Counted from the first letter of the stretch, positions 52,303-60,580 are shown. The stretch is DNA of 64,000 nt from Psychrobacillus mangrovi (GCF_037104765.1 NZ_JBAWSY010000004.1:62001-126000), one strand, 5' to 3'. Notes: generated from the sequence alone by a model not told the origin. Translations and numbers: made by a program.

Positions 52303-52878
52303 GTGGAGCCTATAAATGAAATCAACAGCGTAATAACACCTTTAAATCAAAAAAATGTAGATACAGATCAAATTATTTCAAAAGAATTTCTAAAGAGAAT
52401 CGAACGTACAGGATTCGGTAAATACTTATTTTATCACTGGCGTTTTGATGCGCAAGGAAACCCTATTGAGAGCTTCGTTTTAAATGACGAACGTTATAAA
52501 GATTCTACTGTGTTAGTAGCACATGAGAACTTTGGTTGTGGATCTTCTCGTGAACATGCACCATGGTCGATTTTAGACTATGGCTTCCGAGTAGTGATTG
52601 CTCCAAGTTTTGCAGATATTTTCTATAATAACTGCATGAAAAATGGAATTCTTCCTATAAAATTGTCAGTAGACGAAGTTGAAACACTTTTAAGTAAAGA
52701 TGAGTATAATGTGAAAGTGAATTTAGAGAACCAAACAGTTACTGGTGGAGATGGGGCAGTATTCTCATTCGACATCGATCCGTATCAAAAGAAAATGCTT
52801 TTAAATGGTTGGGATGAAATATCATTGACGTTCCTATACGAAGATCATATTAAAGCGTATGAACTAAAAAAAGCATAA
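52303..52878 (+). CDS. leuD: 3-isopropylmalate dehydratase, small subunit LeuD
   Basis: 191 residues, the swivel domain: NQKNVDTDQIISKEFLKRI, HENFGCGSSREHAPWSILDYGFR and ADIFYNNCMKNGILPI. It starts with GTG, 6-7 bp after AAGGAGG, 12 bp after leuC. Confidence 0.97.
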   Translation: MEPINEINSVITPLNQKNVDTDQIISKEFLKRIERTGFGKYLFYHWRFDAQGNPIESFVLNDERYKDSTVLVAHENFGCGSSREHAPWSILDYGFRVVIAPSFADIFYNNCMKNGILPIKLSVDEVETLLSKDEYNVKVNLENQTVTGGDGAVFSFDIDPYQKKMLLNGWDEISLTFLYEDHIKAYELKKA

Positions 52879-53004
52879 TTATATTAAAATAGAGAATTAG
52901 GAGATGGTTTTGTTGGGAATTCATACGACACTGTAGGTTTATACCGAGCAACTGAAAAAGTAGCAGAGTTCGTTCATCGGACACCGTGTAAAAAGTCGAC
53001 TACA

Positions 53005-53901
53005 TTGAATGAAATCAGTGGAAAAAAAGTATTTCTGAAAATGGAAAACTTACAAAAAACGGGTTCATTTAAATTAAGAGGAGCAATGAATAAAGTCTCG
53101 CAGCTAACTGAAGCAGAATGTGCAAAAGGCTTAATTGCTGCTTCAGCAGGCAATCACGCGCAAGGTGTCGCTTATGCTGGAAAAGCTCGCAATGTACCAG
53201 TGACGATTTTCATGCCACTTGGCACTCCAGTATCAAAAGTGAATGCAACAAAAGGCTATGGTGCAACGGTCAAACTAGTTGGTCAAAACTTTGATGAAGC
53301 TTATATGGCAGCAAGAGAGGAACAACTTCGCACAGGTGCCACATTTATTCACCCATTTGACGATTTAGCAGTAATCGAAGGCCAAGCAACAGTTGCGATG
53401 GAAATGCTTCAACAACGTCCGGAAATTGACACGATTGTCGTGCCAGCTGGAGGTGGAGGGTTACTCGCAGGTACTTTACTTGCCGTAAAATCAACTCGTC
53501 CAGATATCCGAGTTATTGGTGTCCAATCCATTAATTCAGCTGCGATTGCAATTGCTTACAAAGGAAAAAACGCCGCTTTACTTCCTTATCAAGGCAAAAC
53601 AATAGCAGAGGGAATTAACGTGAAAGTCCCTGGTAAGCTAACGATGAACATTATTAATGCCCTTGTGGACGACGTCATCACAGTGACCGAGCAGGAGATT
53701 GCATCTGCCATTCTCTTTATGCTAGAACGCGAAAAAACGCTCATTGAAGGTGCAGGAGCCGCAGCAGTAGCGGCAGTGTTGAGTCACCACATCCCATACT
53801 CCTCCGGGAACGTTGGAGTTATCGTGAGTGGAGGAAATTTTGACATCAGCAAACTAGCCGAATGTCAGCAAATGTCCATTCAAGTTGCATTAGCAAAATA
53901 A
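53005..53901 (+). CDS. ilvA: Threonine dehydratase (short, no ACT domain), probably frameshifted at 5' end
   Basis: 298 residues from the only usable in-frame start, TTG 53005. The PLP fold has the lysine in TGSFKLRGAMNK, SAGNHAQGVAYAG, PAGGGGLLAG and VIVSGGNF. No C-terminal ACT domain is present, so it would not be inhibited by isoleucine. Homology-like sequence continues upstream in frame to about 52921 (VGLYRATEKVAEFVHRTPCKKS), but no start codon exists there. The SD-linked ATG 52904 reads MVLLGIHTTL and stops at 52934 in another frame. A one-base change near 52931-52935 would join the two into about 332 residues. Confidence 0.85.
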   Translation: MNEISGKKVFLKMENLQKTGSFKLRGAMNKVSQLTEAECAKGLIAASAGNHAQGVAYAGKARNVPVTIFMPLGTPVSKVNATKGYGATVKLVGQNFDEAYMAAREEQLRTGATFIHPFDDLAVIEGQATVAMEMLQQRPEIDTIVVPAGGGGLLAGTLLAVKSTRPDIRVIGVQSINSAAIAIAYKGKNAALLPYQGKTIAEGINVKVPGKLTMNIINALVDDVITVTEQEIASAILFMLEREKTLIEGAGAAAVAAVLSHHIPYSSGNVGVIVSGGNFDISKLAECQQMSIQVALAK

Positions 53902-53906
53902 TTTGG

Positions 53907-53940
53907 TAACCGCTAGTCTGAAGAGGCTAGTGGTTTTTTT
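53907..53940 (+). terminator. Terminator of the ilv-leu operon
   Basis: ACCGCTAG (53909-53916) with CTAGTGGT (53927-53934), one G-T pair, then seven T. Confidence 0.85.
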
Positions 53941-54081
53941 AGTTAGAGAGGATCAAAAAATTGCGAGATGTAGTGAGTAGAGACTTCGAAGTTGTGAATA
54001 ATAAGGAGGATGTAGGGAGTACGTAAAATATCGCTCTTAAGAGTTCGAATAGAGTCAGTAACAGGATTCTATGCAGTCATT

Positions 54082-54480
54082 AATTTGCGATATGGACGAT
54101 TGAACTTGCGTTATCGAGCTTTAATTTGCGTTACGGGCGATTGAACTTGCGATATCCGATCTAATTTGCACTATGCCCGATTGATTTTGCGATATCCAGC
54201 CTTAATTTGCATTACTGACGATTGAACTTGCGATACCCGATTTAATTTGCGTTATACCCAATTGATTTTGCGATATCCAGATTTAATTTGCGATATGATC
54301 GATTCAAGTTGCATTACCCAGATTTAATTTGCGCTACCCGATATAATTTGCACTATGCCCGATTGAACTTGCGATACCCGATTTAATTTGCGCTATAGAC
54401 GATTGAACTTGCGTTATCCGAAATTAATTTGCGTTATGACCATTTGAACTTGCGATACCCAAAATTACCTTCCGAGATCA
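54082..54480. repeat. Long 19-21-bp-period array with AATTTGCGATA core
   Basis: About 20 consecutive units start with AA(T/C)TTGC(G/A)(A/T/C)TA, mostly alternating AATTTGCG and AACTTGCG. The 8-11 bp between cores are variable but often contain CCGAT or GACGATTG. Looser copies (TTGCGAGATG at 53961) precede it. It fills the gap between ilvA and catE; no gene is seen in 53941-54497. Confidence 0.92.
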
Positions 54481-54497
54481 CCCATAATATCTCAAAT

Positions 54498-54552
54498 TAG
54501 TTACTTGACTTTATTAAGTAACTAAAATATAATAACTTACTATAAGTAACTA
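54498..54552. promoter_or_regulatory. Promoter with three-half-site operator before catE
   Basis: A consensus sigma-A promoter TTGACT (54505-54510), 17 bp, TATAAT (54528-54533). Over it lies TAGTTACTT-N9-AAGTAACTA (54498-54524), with a third AAGTAACTA at 54544-54552. Operators built on TTACTT/AAGTAA words are known for MarR/HxlR-type quinone sensors that control catDE in B. subtilis. Confidence 0.75.
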
Positions 54553-54572
54553 ATATATTGGAGGCATTCAAA

Positions 54573-55421
54573 ATGAAATATCAAAATAAACCATATACAT
54601 TCGTTGAATTAGTTGAATTAAAAGTATCCGATTTAGAGAAATCGCTTGTTTATTACCAAGAGATAATTGGCTTTAAAGTATTAGAGAAACAAGAAAATAA
54701 AGTGCTCCTAACAGCGGACGGTAAAACGGCTCTATTATCACTTGAGCAACGAGCAAACAGTTTACCAAAAACGCAAAAAACAACTGGATTGTACCATTTT
54801 GCACTTCTATTGCCTAGCCGAGCAGACTTGGGAGCAGTATTAAAGCACTTCATCGAAATTAACGAACGAGTTGGAGCTGGAGATCATTTAGTGAGTGAAG
54901 CATTATATTTAACTGATCCAGATGGTAATGGAATCGAGATTTATCACGACCGTCCAGATACTGAGTGGACATGGAACGGTGAATTTGTTGCAATGGATAC
55001 ACTTCAAATTGATGCACAAGGGATTTTAGCATCTGGTGCAAGTACTAAATGGGTTGGTTTACCTGAAGGAACAGTAATGGGACATATTCATTTACACGTA
55101 AGAGAATTGGCTGAAACGGAGAAATTTTATAATTTATTAGGATTCGAAGTTGTTACTCCTAATTATCCAGGGGCATTATTCATGTCAACGGGTAAATATC
55201 ATCACCATATCGGATTAAACACATGGGCAGGAGTCGGAGCTCCACCAGCAGGTGAAAACGTAGTTGGACTCGAAGCTTTTACGCTAGTTTATCCAAGCGA
55301 TGAAGAACTAAAAGCAGCAGTAGAGAATTTAAAAACAAACGATATGAACGTTGTAGAAGAAAATGGATCATTCGTTACAAAAGATCCGTCTCAAAATAAA
55401 ATCAAATTAATTGTAAAATAA
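54573..55421 (+). CDS. catE: VOC-family dioxygenase, CatE-like (catechol 2,3-dioxygenase)
   Basis: 282 residues with two VOC modules: VELVELKVSDLEKSLVYYQEIIGF and MGHIHLHVRELAETEKFYNLLGFEVV. Metal-ligand candidates are His in MGHIHLHV and in YHHHIGLNTW, with Glu in the ITDPDGNGIEIY-like strand. B. subtilis CatE (285 residues) is the closest match recalled. ATG 54573 (8 bp after GGAGG) was preferred over TTG 54558. No catD lies next to it. Confidence 0.85.
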   Translation: MKYQNKPYTFVELVELKVSDLEKSLVYYQEIIGFKVLEKQENKVLLTADGKTALLSLEQRANSLPKTQKTTGLYHFALLLPSRADLGAVLKHFIEINERVGAGDHLVSEALYLTDPDGNGIEIYHDRPDTEWTWNGEFVAMDTLQIDAQGILASGASTKWVGLPEGTVMGHIHLHVRELAETEKFYNLLGFEVVTPNYPGALFMSTGKYHHHIGLNTWAGVGAPPAGENVVGLEAFTLVYPSDEELKAAVENLKTNDMNVVEENGSFVTKDPSQNKIKLIVK

Positions 55422-55424
55422 TTC

Positions 55425-55461
55425 AAAAAGAGCAACTTCATAATATGAGGTTGCTCTTTTT
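55425..55461 (+). terminator. Terminator after catE
   Basis: AAAAAGAGCAAC / GTTGCTCTTTTT with a 13-nt loop. Confidence 0.92.
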
Positions 55462-55604
55462 ATAATATTAAACTGATAAAGGCAGGTACATATCCAAATA
55501 TTTTGAGACCCGATAATTAACCTCATCAAATTTGTTATCCTAAAATAACCTAGTTGACCTCCGATAAAACAATTAGATATAACAACAATGAGAGGGGCAA
55601 CAAG

Positions 55605-56462
55605 GTGGAAATCTTACTTATCATACTAATATTATTAATAGTTTTAGGCCCAAGTAAACTTGGAGAAGCAATAGATGGATGTTTAGTTACAATCTTTGGT
55701 TTGTTATTTTTAGTTTTAGCAATAATAATATTCGGGAAAATATTAGGAGGAATCACAGGAGACTTCAAGAAATTTTTCTATCATAGCATTACATTTGTTG
55801 AAACATATTGGTGGTTAATTTTAGTTATTCTAATTTATTTCTTATTACTTTTAAGATTAAAATCAAAAAATAAGAAATTAAGTGTTAGTTTTTGGAATTC
55901 CGTTTCAACTAATGAGACTACTTTGGCTCTTAAATTACTTAAAAGAAAGCCAAATATCAACTACAAAGGTTATACGAGAACCACACCATTAATGCTGGCT
56001 TCAAAAAGAGGAAATATTGAATTAGTAGAAGCTTTAATTAAATCTAAAGCAAAATTGAATCTAAAAAATAAATTTGGTGATACAGCATTTGTTGTTGCAA
56101 GATTTACATGTAAAGATGATATTGCGGACATGTTAATTAAAGCGGGTGCCAAAAGTACAAAGCCAAGCAAAATGATTTTGGTTGATTGTATCTTGAATAA
56201 TAACATTGAAGGATTTAGGAGATGTATTTCTTCAGGAATTAGTCCTCAGATAATAGCTCCTTCTGGGAAATCTGCTTTAGAATTGGCGATAGAAAAGAAT
56301 AGCACAGTTATAACTGCATATTTAATTAAATACGGTGCATTGTTAAATTCTATACAAGTAGGAAGTAATACTAATTTTGAGATACGGCAGATGTTAAGTA
56401 CAGGAAAATATTTGGATCATATATTAAAATATGAAAATGAATTAATTAGAAAAAAATTGTAA
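55605..56462 (+). CDS. Membrane protein with TatA-like N-terminus and ankyrin repeats
   Basis: 285 residues from GTG 55605 (8 bp after AGAGGGG); TTG 55554 is unlikely. The N-terminus, EILLIILILLIVLGPSKLGE, resembles the TatA membrane helix plus its FGPxKLPE hinge. Two more hydrophobic segments follow (LVTIFGLLFLVLAIIIFG and WWLILVILIYFLLLL). The cytoplasmic C-terminus has at least two ankyrin repeats (RTTPLMLASKRGNIELVEALIKSKA, GDTAFVVARFTCKDDIADMLIKAGA) and weaker ones after. Function unknown. Low GC and the isolated position suggest an accessory gene. Confidence 0.75.
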   Translation: MEILLIILILLIVLGPSKLGEAIDGCLVTIFGLLFLVLAIIIFGKILGGITGDFKKFFYHSITFVETYWWLILVILIYFLLLLRLKSKNKKLSVSFWNSVSTNETTLALKLLKRKPNINYKGYTRTTPLMLASKRGNIELVEALIKSKAKLNLKNKFGDTAFVVARFTCKDDIADMLIKAGAKSTKPSKMILVDCILNNNIEGFRRCISSGISPQIIAPSGKSALELAIEKNSTVITAYLIKYGALLNSIQVGSNTNFEIRQMLSTGKYLDHILKYENELIRKKL

Positions 56463-56548
56463 GTACATTATTATTTGATCTTACACAATTATAGCTTTTT
56501 TGTAATGAGTCAATTTGATATTAGTTACTAGAATGACAATAAACCATT

Positions 56549-56600
56549 TGGACAAGTTATTTTTACGATAATATGTTTATTTCTTATAATAACTTGTCCA
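56549..56600. repeat. 13-bp perfect inverted repeat with 26-nt spacer
   Basis: TGGACAAGTTATT (56549-56561) and AATAACTTGTCCA (56588-56600), between convergent genes. A short TTTT follows on the plus strand. It may act as a terminator for the ankyrin gene or be a small element's remnant. Confidence 0.6.
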
Positions 56601-56668
56601 TTTTAGGTTAATTATTGATTCTACTAAACAACCTTATAGTGCTAATCTGTTATCTGCGCTCTTCTCCC

Positions 56669-57460
56669 TCACAAAGCCTTAAGCATTCCACCATCTATAA
56701 CCAAATTCTGACCAGTCATATATGAATTTGCTTCAGAACACAAAAATACAACTACTTTTGCAAACTCTTCTGGATCCCCATATCTTCCGCTTGGTATCGC
56801 TCGCTTATAACCCTCGCGAATTTCTTCAATCGGTACTTCTTTCTTGTCTGCTGCAATTTGATCGAGCTCTGTGACCCGGTCTGTTTGAATTCGACCTGGT
56901 CCGACAGTATTGATCAGTATATTGTTCGCTCCATATTCACGGGCAACACTTTTAGAAAGTCCAACCATCCCTAAACGGAAAGTATTCGACAGGATTAGAC
57001 CGTCGAGCACTTCTTTTGTAGAAGAGGAAGAGATGTTGACGATTCTACCGAAGTTTTGTTCTTTCATGTAAGGGATGGCTAATCGAATTGTCCGAATATA
57101 GCTCAATAGATTTTTCTCAAATGCTGCATTCCAATCGTCATCATTTACTTGAGAAAAACCGCCTGGAGTAGGTCCGCCAGCATTATTTACAAGAATATCT
57201 ACTCCACCAAGTTGCGCGATAGCTGTCTCAAATAGTTGATTGATGTCGTTTTCTTTTGTTATATCACATACAGAATAATAGACATTCTGATTGTTACTCA
57301 CCCTAATAATATCCTCTGCAGTTTGTTTCAGTTCTTCTTCGTTTCGACTTGAAATGAGTACTTTCGAGCCCTCTTTTGCAAATTGAAGTGCGGTTGCTTT
57401 TCCAAGACCTTTGCTTGATGCCATTACGATGACACGTTTGTTTGTAAGTCCCAATTCCAT
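56669..57460 (-). CDS. Atypical short-chain dehydrogenase/reductase
   Basis: 263 residues from ATG 57460, 7 bp after AAGGAAG; upstream in-frame starts at 57466 and 57478 overlap the SD. The NAD(P) motif ASSKGLGKA, LVNNAGGPTPGG and GRIVNISSSS are clear. At the YxxxK position it reads SNTFR, so both catalytic Tyr and Lys are replaced. Some SDR subfamilies carry this SNxxR form; the reaction is unknown. The C-terminus YMTGQNLVIDGGM is normal. Confidence 0.85.
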   Translation of the reverse strand: MELGLTNKRVIVMASSKGLGKATALQFAKEGSKVLISSRNEEELKQTAEDIIRVSNNQNVYYSVCDITKENDINQLFETAIAQLGGVDILVNNAGGPTPGGFSQVNDDDWNAAFEKNLLSYIRTIRLAIPYMKEQNFGRIVNISSSSTKEVLDGLILSNTFRLGMVGLSKSVAREYGANNILINTVGPGRIQTDRVTELDQIAADKKEVPIEEIREGYKRAIPSGRYGDPEEFAKVVVFLCSEANSYMTGQNLVIDGGMLKAL

Positions 57461-57617
57461 GTTCATTCTTCCTTTCAATATGTACTAGTTTTATCCTACA
57501 TTGAATATTCAAATTTGTCTTGTAAGCCTTATTGTAAAAGTATTGTAAAGAATAATAAAATACGTACTTTTGAAGGAATCTCCATGCTATATTTTTAAAT
57601 AGGAGGTCTCAATACCT

Positions 57618-59306
57618 ATGAAAAAATGGTCTAGTATTCCGTTGCGTATGAAATATTTAATAGCGATATTTAGTTCTTTTTTCTTATTCGGGATAATGGC
57701 GGTATTATTAATTATACAAGTGATACATAACCAAAATCTATCCGATCAGTTAGAAGTCTCATCACATAATGTCGAAAAAGCTGATATTATGAAAGCGGAA
57801 ATAGCCAGTTTGTATATTGCTATCTCGCATTATGCTGGAGATCCATTACCAGAATTTGAGGAAGATTATGAAGCGAAAAAGGCAAGTCTTGAAGAACTTA
57901 CAAACACTGGTCGAGAAAAAATACAACAATTAGACTGGGATGCTTTCACAAAAACACTAAATGGCATGTATACAACGTATGAAAACAATTTAAAAAAATC
58001 AGTAGAAAAGAAAGATAATGTCGCTAAGCGTAGGCAATTGAAAGCAATGAATGAGGAACAACTCCATTTAACCCAAATGCTTGACGAGACAAGAAAGCTA
58101 GAATCAGAAAATAGACAATCAATTATCAATCAAATGAATCAAAGTCAGCAAAGTATGATTTTAGTTGTCATTGCTTCATTTTTAATTGCTGGTTTACTGT
58201 CTGCTGCATTATTGTATTTAACAAATCGACAAATAAAAGAACAGTTAGCGCACGTTGCATCCTCTGCGAAAGAAATAGCAACAGGAAATTTACATATAAA
58301 ACCTCTTTCTATTTCTACAAAGGATGAAATCGGTGAAGTTTCCAGTGCAATGAATGAAATGCAAACAAATTTAAAAGACATGGTACATATTATTAAACAA
58401 ATTGCAGAGAAACTAAGCAAGGACAGTACTATATTAAAAGATTATTCGCATGAAACAGTGGCAAGCACGGATACTGTGCAAACTGCTATTAACGAAACAA
58501 GTAACAATATGTTAGAACAAAAAGATGCATCTATTGGAATTAGGGCCTTTTTGGAAGAGTTTTCACGTACATTTGGAGAAGTCACTGATAAGGCGGTCGT
58601 ATTAAATGATCATGCAACCATTGCTGTGCAGATTGCCGATGAAAGTGCAAATACAATGAGAAAAGCAGCTGTTGAAGCCGGAAGACTGCGTACTATTTTT
58701 AAAGAAGCTGATAAAGAGAGAAAGTTGTTACAAGAAAGAACGGAAGAAATTGCGCGTATGACGACAATTGTGCAATCTATTTCAAAACAAACAAATTTAC
58801 TTGCTTTAAATGCTGGAATCGAAGCGGCCCGATCAGGAATACATGGAAAAGGTTTCGCTGTTGTTGCCGAAGAAGTAAAAAAGCTAGCATATGAGGTATC
58901 CATTACAGCAAATACAATTCATGAAGTTTCTACTTCTATTACATTACAAGGAAATGTAATGGAAAAAGTTTTTGCAGAAGGATTATCCACTTCTAAGCAC
59001 AATGCAACTACTTTTCAATTGTTGCATGAAAAATTAGATGAAATCGTTTCTTTTATTCGGGAATCAAAAAATCAAAACGAACATATGGCCAATTCTATTA
59101 TTACTATTGAGACAGAGAAGAATACTTCTGAAAAACTGATCTTTGCTCTTACAGAATCCATAGAAGAAAATACAGCACATATGGAGCAAACGGTACAGTT
59201 GTTAATGTCTAATGTCGAGACTATAGAATCATTATCAAAACTCATTAATGAAGTGAGTGAGCAAGCAATTATATTAGAGGCATCAACCTCTCGTTTTACA
59301 ATGTAA
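57618..59306 (+). CDS. Methyl-accepting chemotaxis protein 3
   Basis: 562 residues. TM1 (LIAIFSSFFLFGIMAVLLIIQVI), a four-helix sensor of about 150 residues and TM2 (MILVVIASFLIAGLLSAALLYL) precede HAMP and a signalling domain with tip ISKQTNLLALNAGIEAARSGIHGKGFAVVAEEVKKLAYEVS. It is clearly less similar to receptors 1 and 2 than they are to each other. AGGAGG lies upstream and a strong terminator follows. Confidence 0.93.
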   Translation: MKKWSSIPLRMKYLIAIFSSFFLFGIMAVLLIIQVIHNQNLSDQLEVSSHNVEKADIMKAEIASLYIAISHYAGDPLPEFEEDYEAKKASLEELTNTGREKIQQLDWDAFTKTLNGMYTTYENNLKKSVEKKDNVAKRRQLKAMNEEQLHLTQMLDETRKLESENRQSIINQMNQSQQSMILVVIASFLIAGLLSAALLYLTNRQIKEQLAHVASSAKEIATGNLHIKPLSISTKDEIGEVSSAMNEMQTNLKDMVHIIKQIAEKLSKDSTILKDYSHETVASTDTVQTAINETSNNMLEQKDASIGIRAFLEEFSRTFGEVTDKAVVLNDHATIAVQIADESANTMRKAAVEAGRLRTIFKEADKERKLLQERTEEIARMTTIVQSISKQTNLLALNAGIEAARSGIHGKGFAVVAEEVKKLAYEVSITANTIHEVSTSITLQGNVMEKVFAEGLSTSKHNATTFQLLHEKLDEIVSFIRESKNQNEHMANSIITIETEKNTSEKLIFALTESIEENTAHMEQTVQLLMSNVETIESLSKLINEVSEQAIILEASTSRFTM

Positions 59307-59310
59307 TATT

Positions 59311-59350
59311 AGCCCGACTTGTCATTTTTGTGACTTGTCGGGCTTTTTTT
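59311..59350 (+). terminator. Terminator after chemoreceptor 3
   Basis: AGCCCGAC / GTCGGGCT with an inner GTCA...TGAC stem, then seven T. Confidence 0.95.
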
Positions 59351-59424
59351 CTATGAGAAATATGCTATTTTCAAAGGTTTTAAGCATTTTCTCAAAAATA
59401 AAAATAAGTCTCAAAAAGAAGTTT

Positions 59425-59452
59425 TGTAACACAATTGTTACACAAATGTAAA
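59425..59452 (+). promoter_or_regulatory. Triple WalR-like box upstream of the NlpC/P60 gene
   Basis: TGTAAC-N5-TGTTAC-N5-TGTAAA: three TGTWAH words with exact 5-bp spacing. The WalR (YycF) site of B. subtilis is TGTWAH-N5-TGTWAH. A TAAGAT -10-like word lies at 59475-59480, about 50 bp before the ATG. Confidence 0.65.
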
Positions 59453-59527
59453 AATAAAATGACATATTACGTGGTAAGATGATTTTAGATAAATTATCAG
59501 AAAACTTCAGTAACTCGGGGGAACAAC

Positions 59528-60022
59528 ATGAATTTAAGATTTTCGTCAAAAAAGATCATTACTATTTGCTTATTATCTATGCTTTTTGTCGCAGCTCCAT
59601 TTGCAGGTAATACTGAAGCTTCCAATGCAGTAAATTCAGATGAATTAGTAGCAACAGCTAAAGATTTAATAGGAATTAAGTATCGTGGTGGTGGAACAAC
59701 GAAAGCAGGATTTGATTGTTCAGGGTTTGTAAGTTATGTTTTCGATGATCTAGGAATTGATCTTCCAAGAACTGCTGCGGGTATGCATAGTTCAGGTGAT
59801 AAAGTGGACAAAGATGATTTAATATCAGGTGATTTAGTATTCTTTAACACTACTGGTAAAGGTGTTTCTCATGTTGGCATATACATAGGTGATGGTAAAT
59901 TTATTCATTCTTCTTCATCAAAAGGTGTGAAAATTGATAAGTTGAGTGACCCGTATTATTGGGGGAAACGCTATGTTGGAGCTAAACGAGTGGCAGAAGT
60001 AACAGTAGCAGTAAACAAATAA
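59528..60022 (+). CDS. Secreted NlpC/P60 peptidase
   Basis: 164 residues: signal peptide (to about NTEAS), then a single NlpC/P60 domain with catalytic Cys in FDCSGFVSYVF, His in VSHVGIYIGDG and the polar His in KFIHSSSSKG. No binding domain is present. It would cut gamma-D-Glu-diaminopimelate-type bonds in the stem peptide. WalR-like boxes upstream suggest control by the WalRK wall-homeostasis system. Confidence 0.9.
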   Translation: MNLRFSSKKIITICLLSMLFVAAPFAGNTEASNAVNSDELVATAKDLIGIKYRGGGTTKAGFDCSGFVSYVFDDLGIDLPRTAAGMHSSGDKVDKDDLISGDLVFFNTTGKGVSHVGIYIGDGKFIHSSSSKGVKIDKLSDPYYWGKRYVGAKRVAEVTVAVNK

Positions 60023-60035
60023 AACATATAAATAT

Positions 60036-60072
60036 AAGCTCTATCGTATAATTTACGGTAGAGCATTTTTTT
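60036..60072 (+). terminator. Terminator after the NlpC/P60 gene
   Basis: GCTCTATCGTA / TACGGTAGAGC (one G-T pair) with a 5-nt loop, then a T-run. Confidence 0.9.
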
Positions 60073-60177
60073 ATATCGGCAATAGTCGCAATTTTGTTGA
60101 AAATTTATTTTACCTTCTTCATAATAAAGGAAAATCGTAACTATTATGAATTTTTGTTTAACAGGGGGGGAATAAAA

Positions 60178-60558
60178 ATGCTCTACAAACGAAATGAATA
60201 TTTTAGATATACCTTCGAGGAGCCATTTGAGGCAACTTTTCGCTTGAAAAAAGAAGCTAGCGAAACATCTCCAGAAGAAATTTCGAAAAAAGGTAAATGT
60301 TTGATGATTGATATAAGTCCAAATGGGGTAAAGATGTATTCGGAGCTCTTTATAGCTATTGATCAATTAAACCATGTCGAATTGCAATTTAAAATAGACG
60401 AGACGCCCATCCAAATTGATGGAGAATTTATTTGGTCACATCGTAAAAAGGTTGGTTTTGAATATGGTGTAAGGCTAATGGGTGACGAAGAAAGCGAAAA
60501 ATTAATCATCAGTGAACTAAAAAACAGACGCAAAAAAGAACTGGAACTTAAGAAGTAA
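60178..60558 (+). CDS. PilZ-domain protein
   Basis: 126 residues from ATG 60178 (7 bp after the G-run in CAGGGGGGG); an upstream ATG at 60094 lacks an SD. The PilZ cyclic-di-GMP motif appears as KRNEYFRYTF (RxxxR type) and MIDISPNGVKMYS (DxSxxG). It would sense c-di-GMP in the cytosol. Its place near chemotaxis and flagellar genes fits motility control, but the output is unknown. Confidence 0.85.
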   Translation: MLYKRNEYFRYTFEEPFEATFRLKKEASETSPEEISKKGKCLMIDISPNGVKMYSELFIAIDQLNHVELQFKIDETPIQIDGEFIWSHRKKVGFEYGVRLMGDEESEKLIISELKNRRKKELELKK

Positions 60559-60580
60559 ATTATATTTCAAAGTTCGACAA

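Noticed and set aside
53941..54081. Possible small gene between ilvA and the array
   Set aside because: No ORF with SD; sequence consists of looser TTGCGAG-like words continuing the array.
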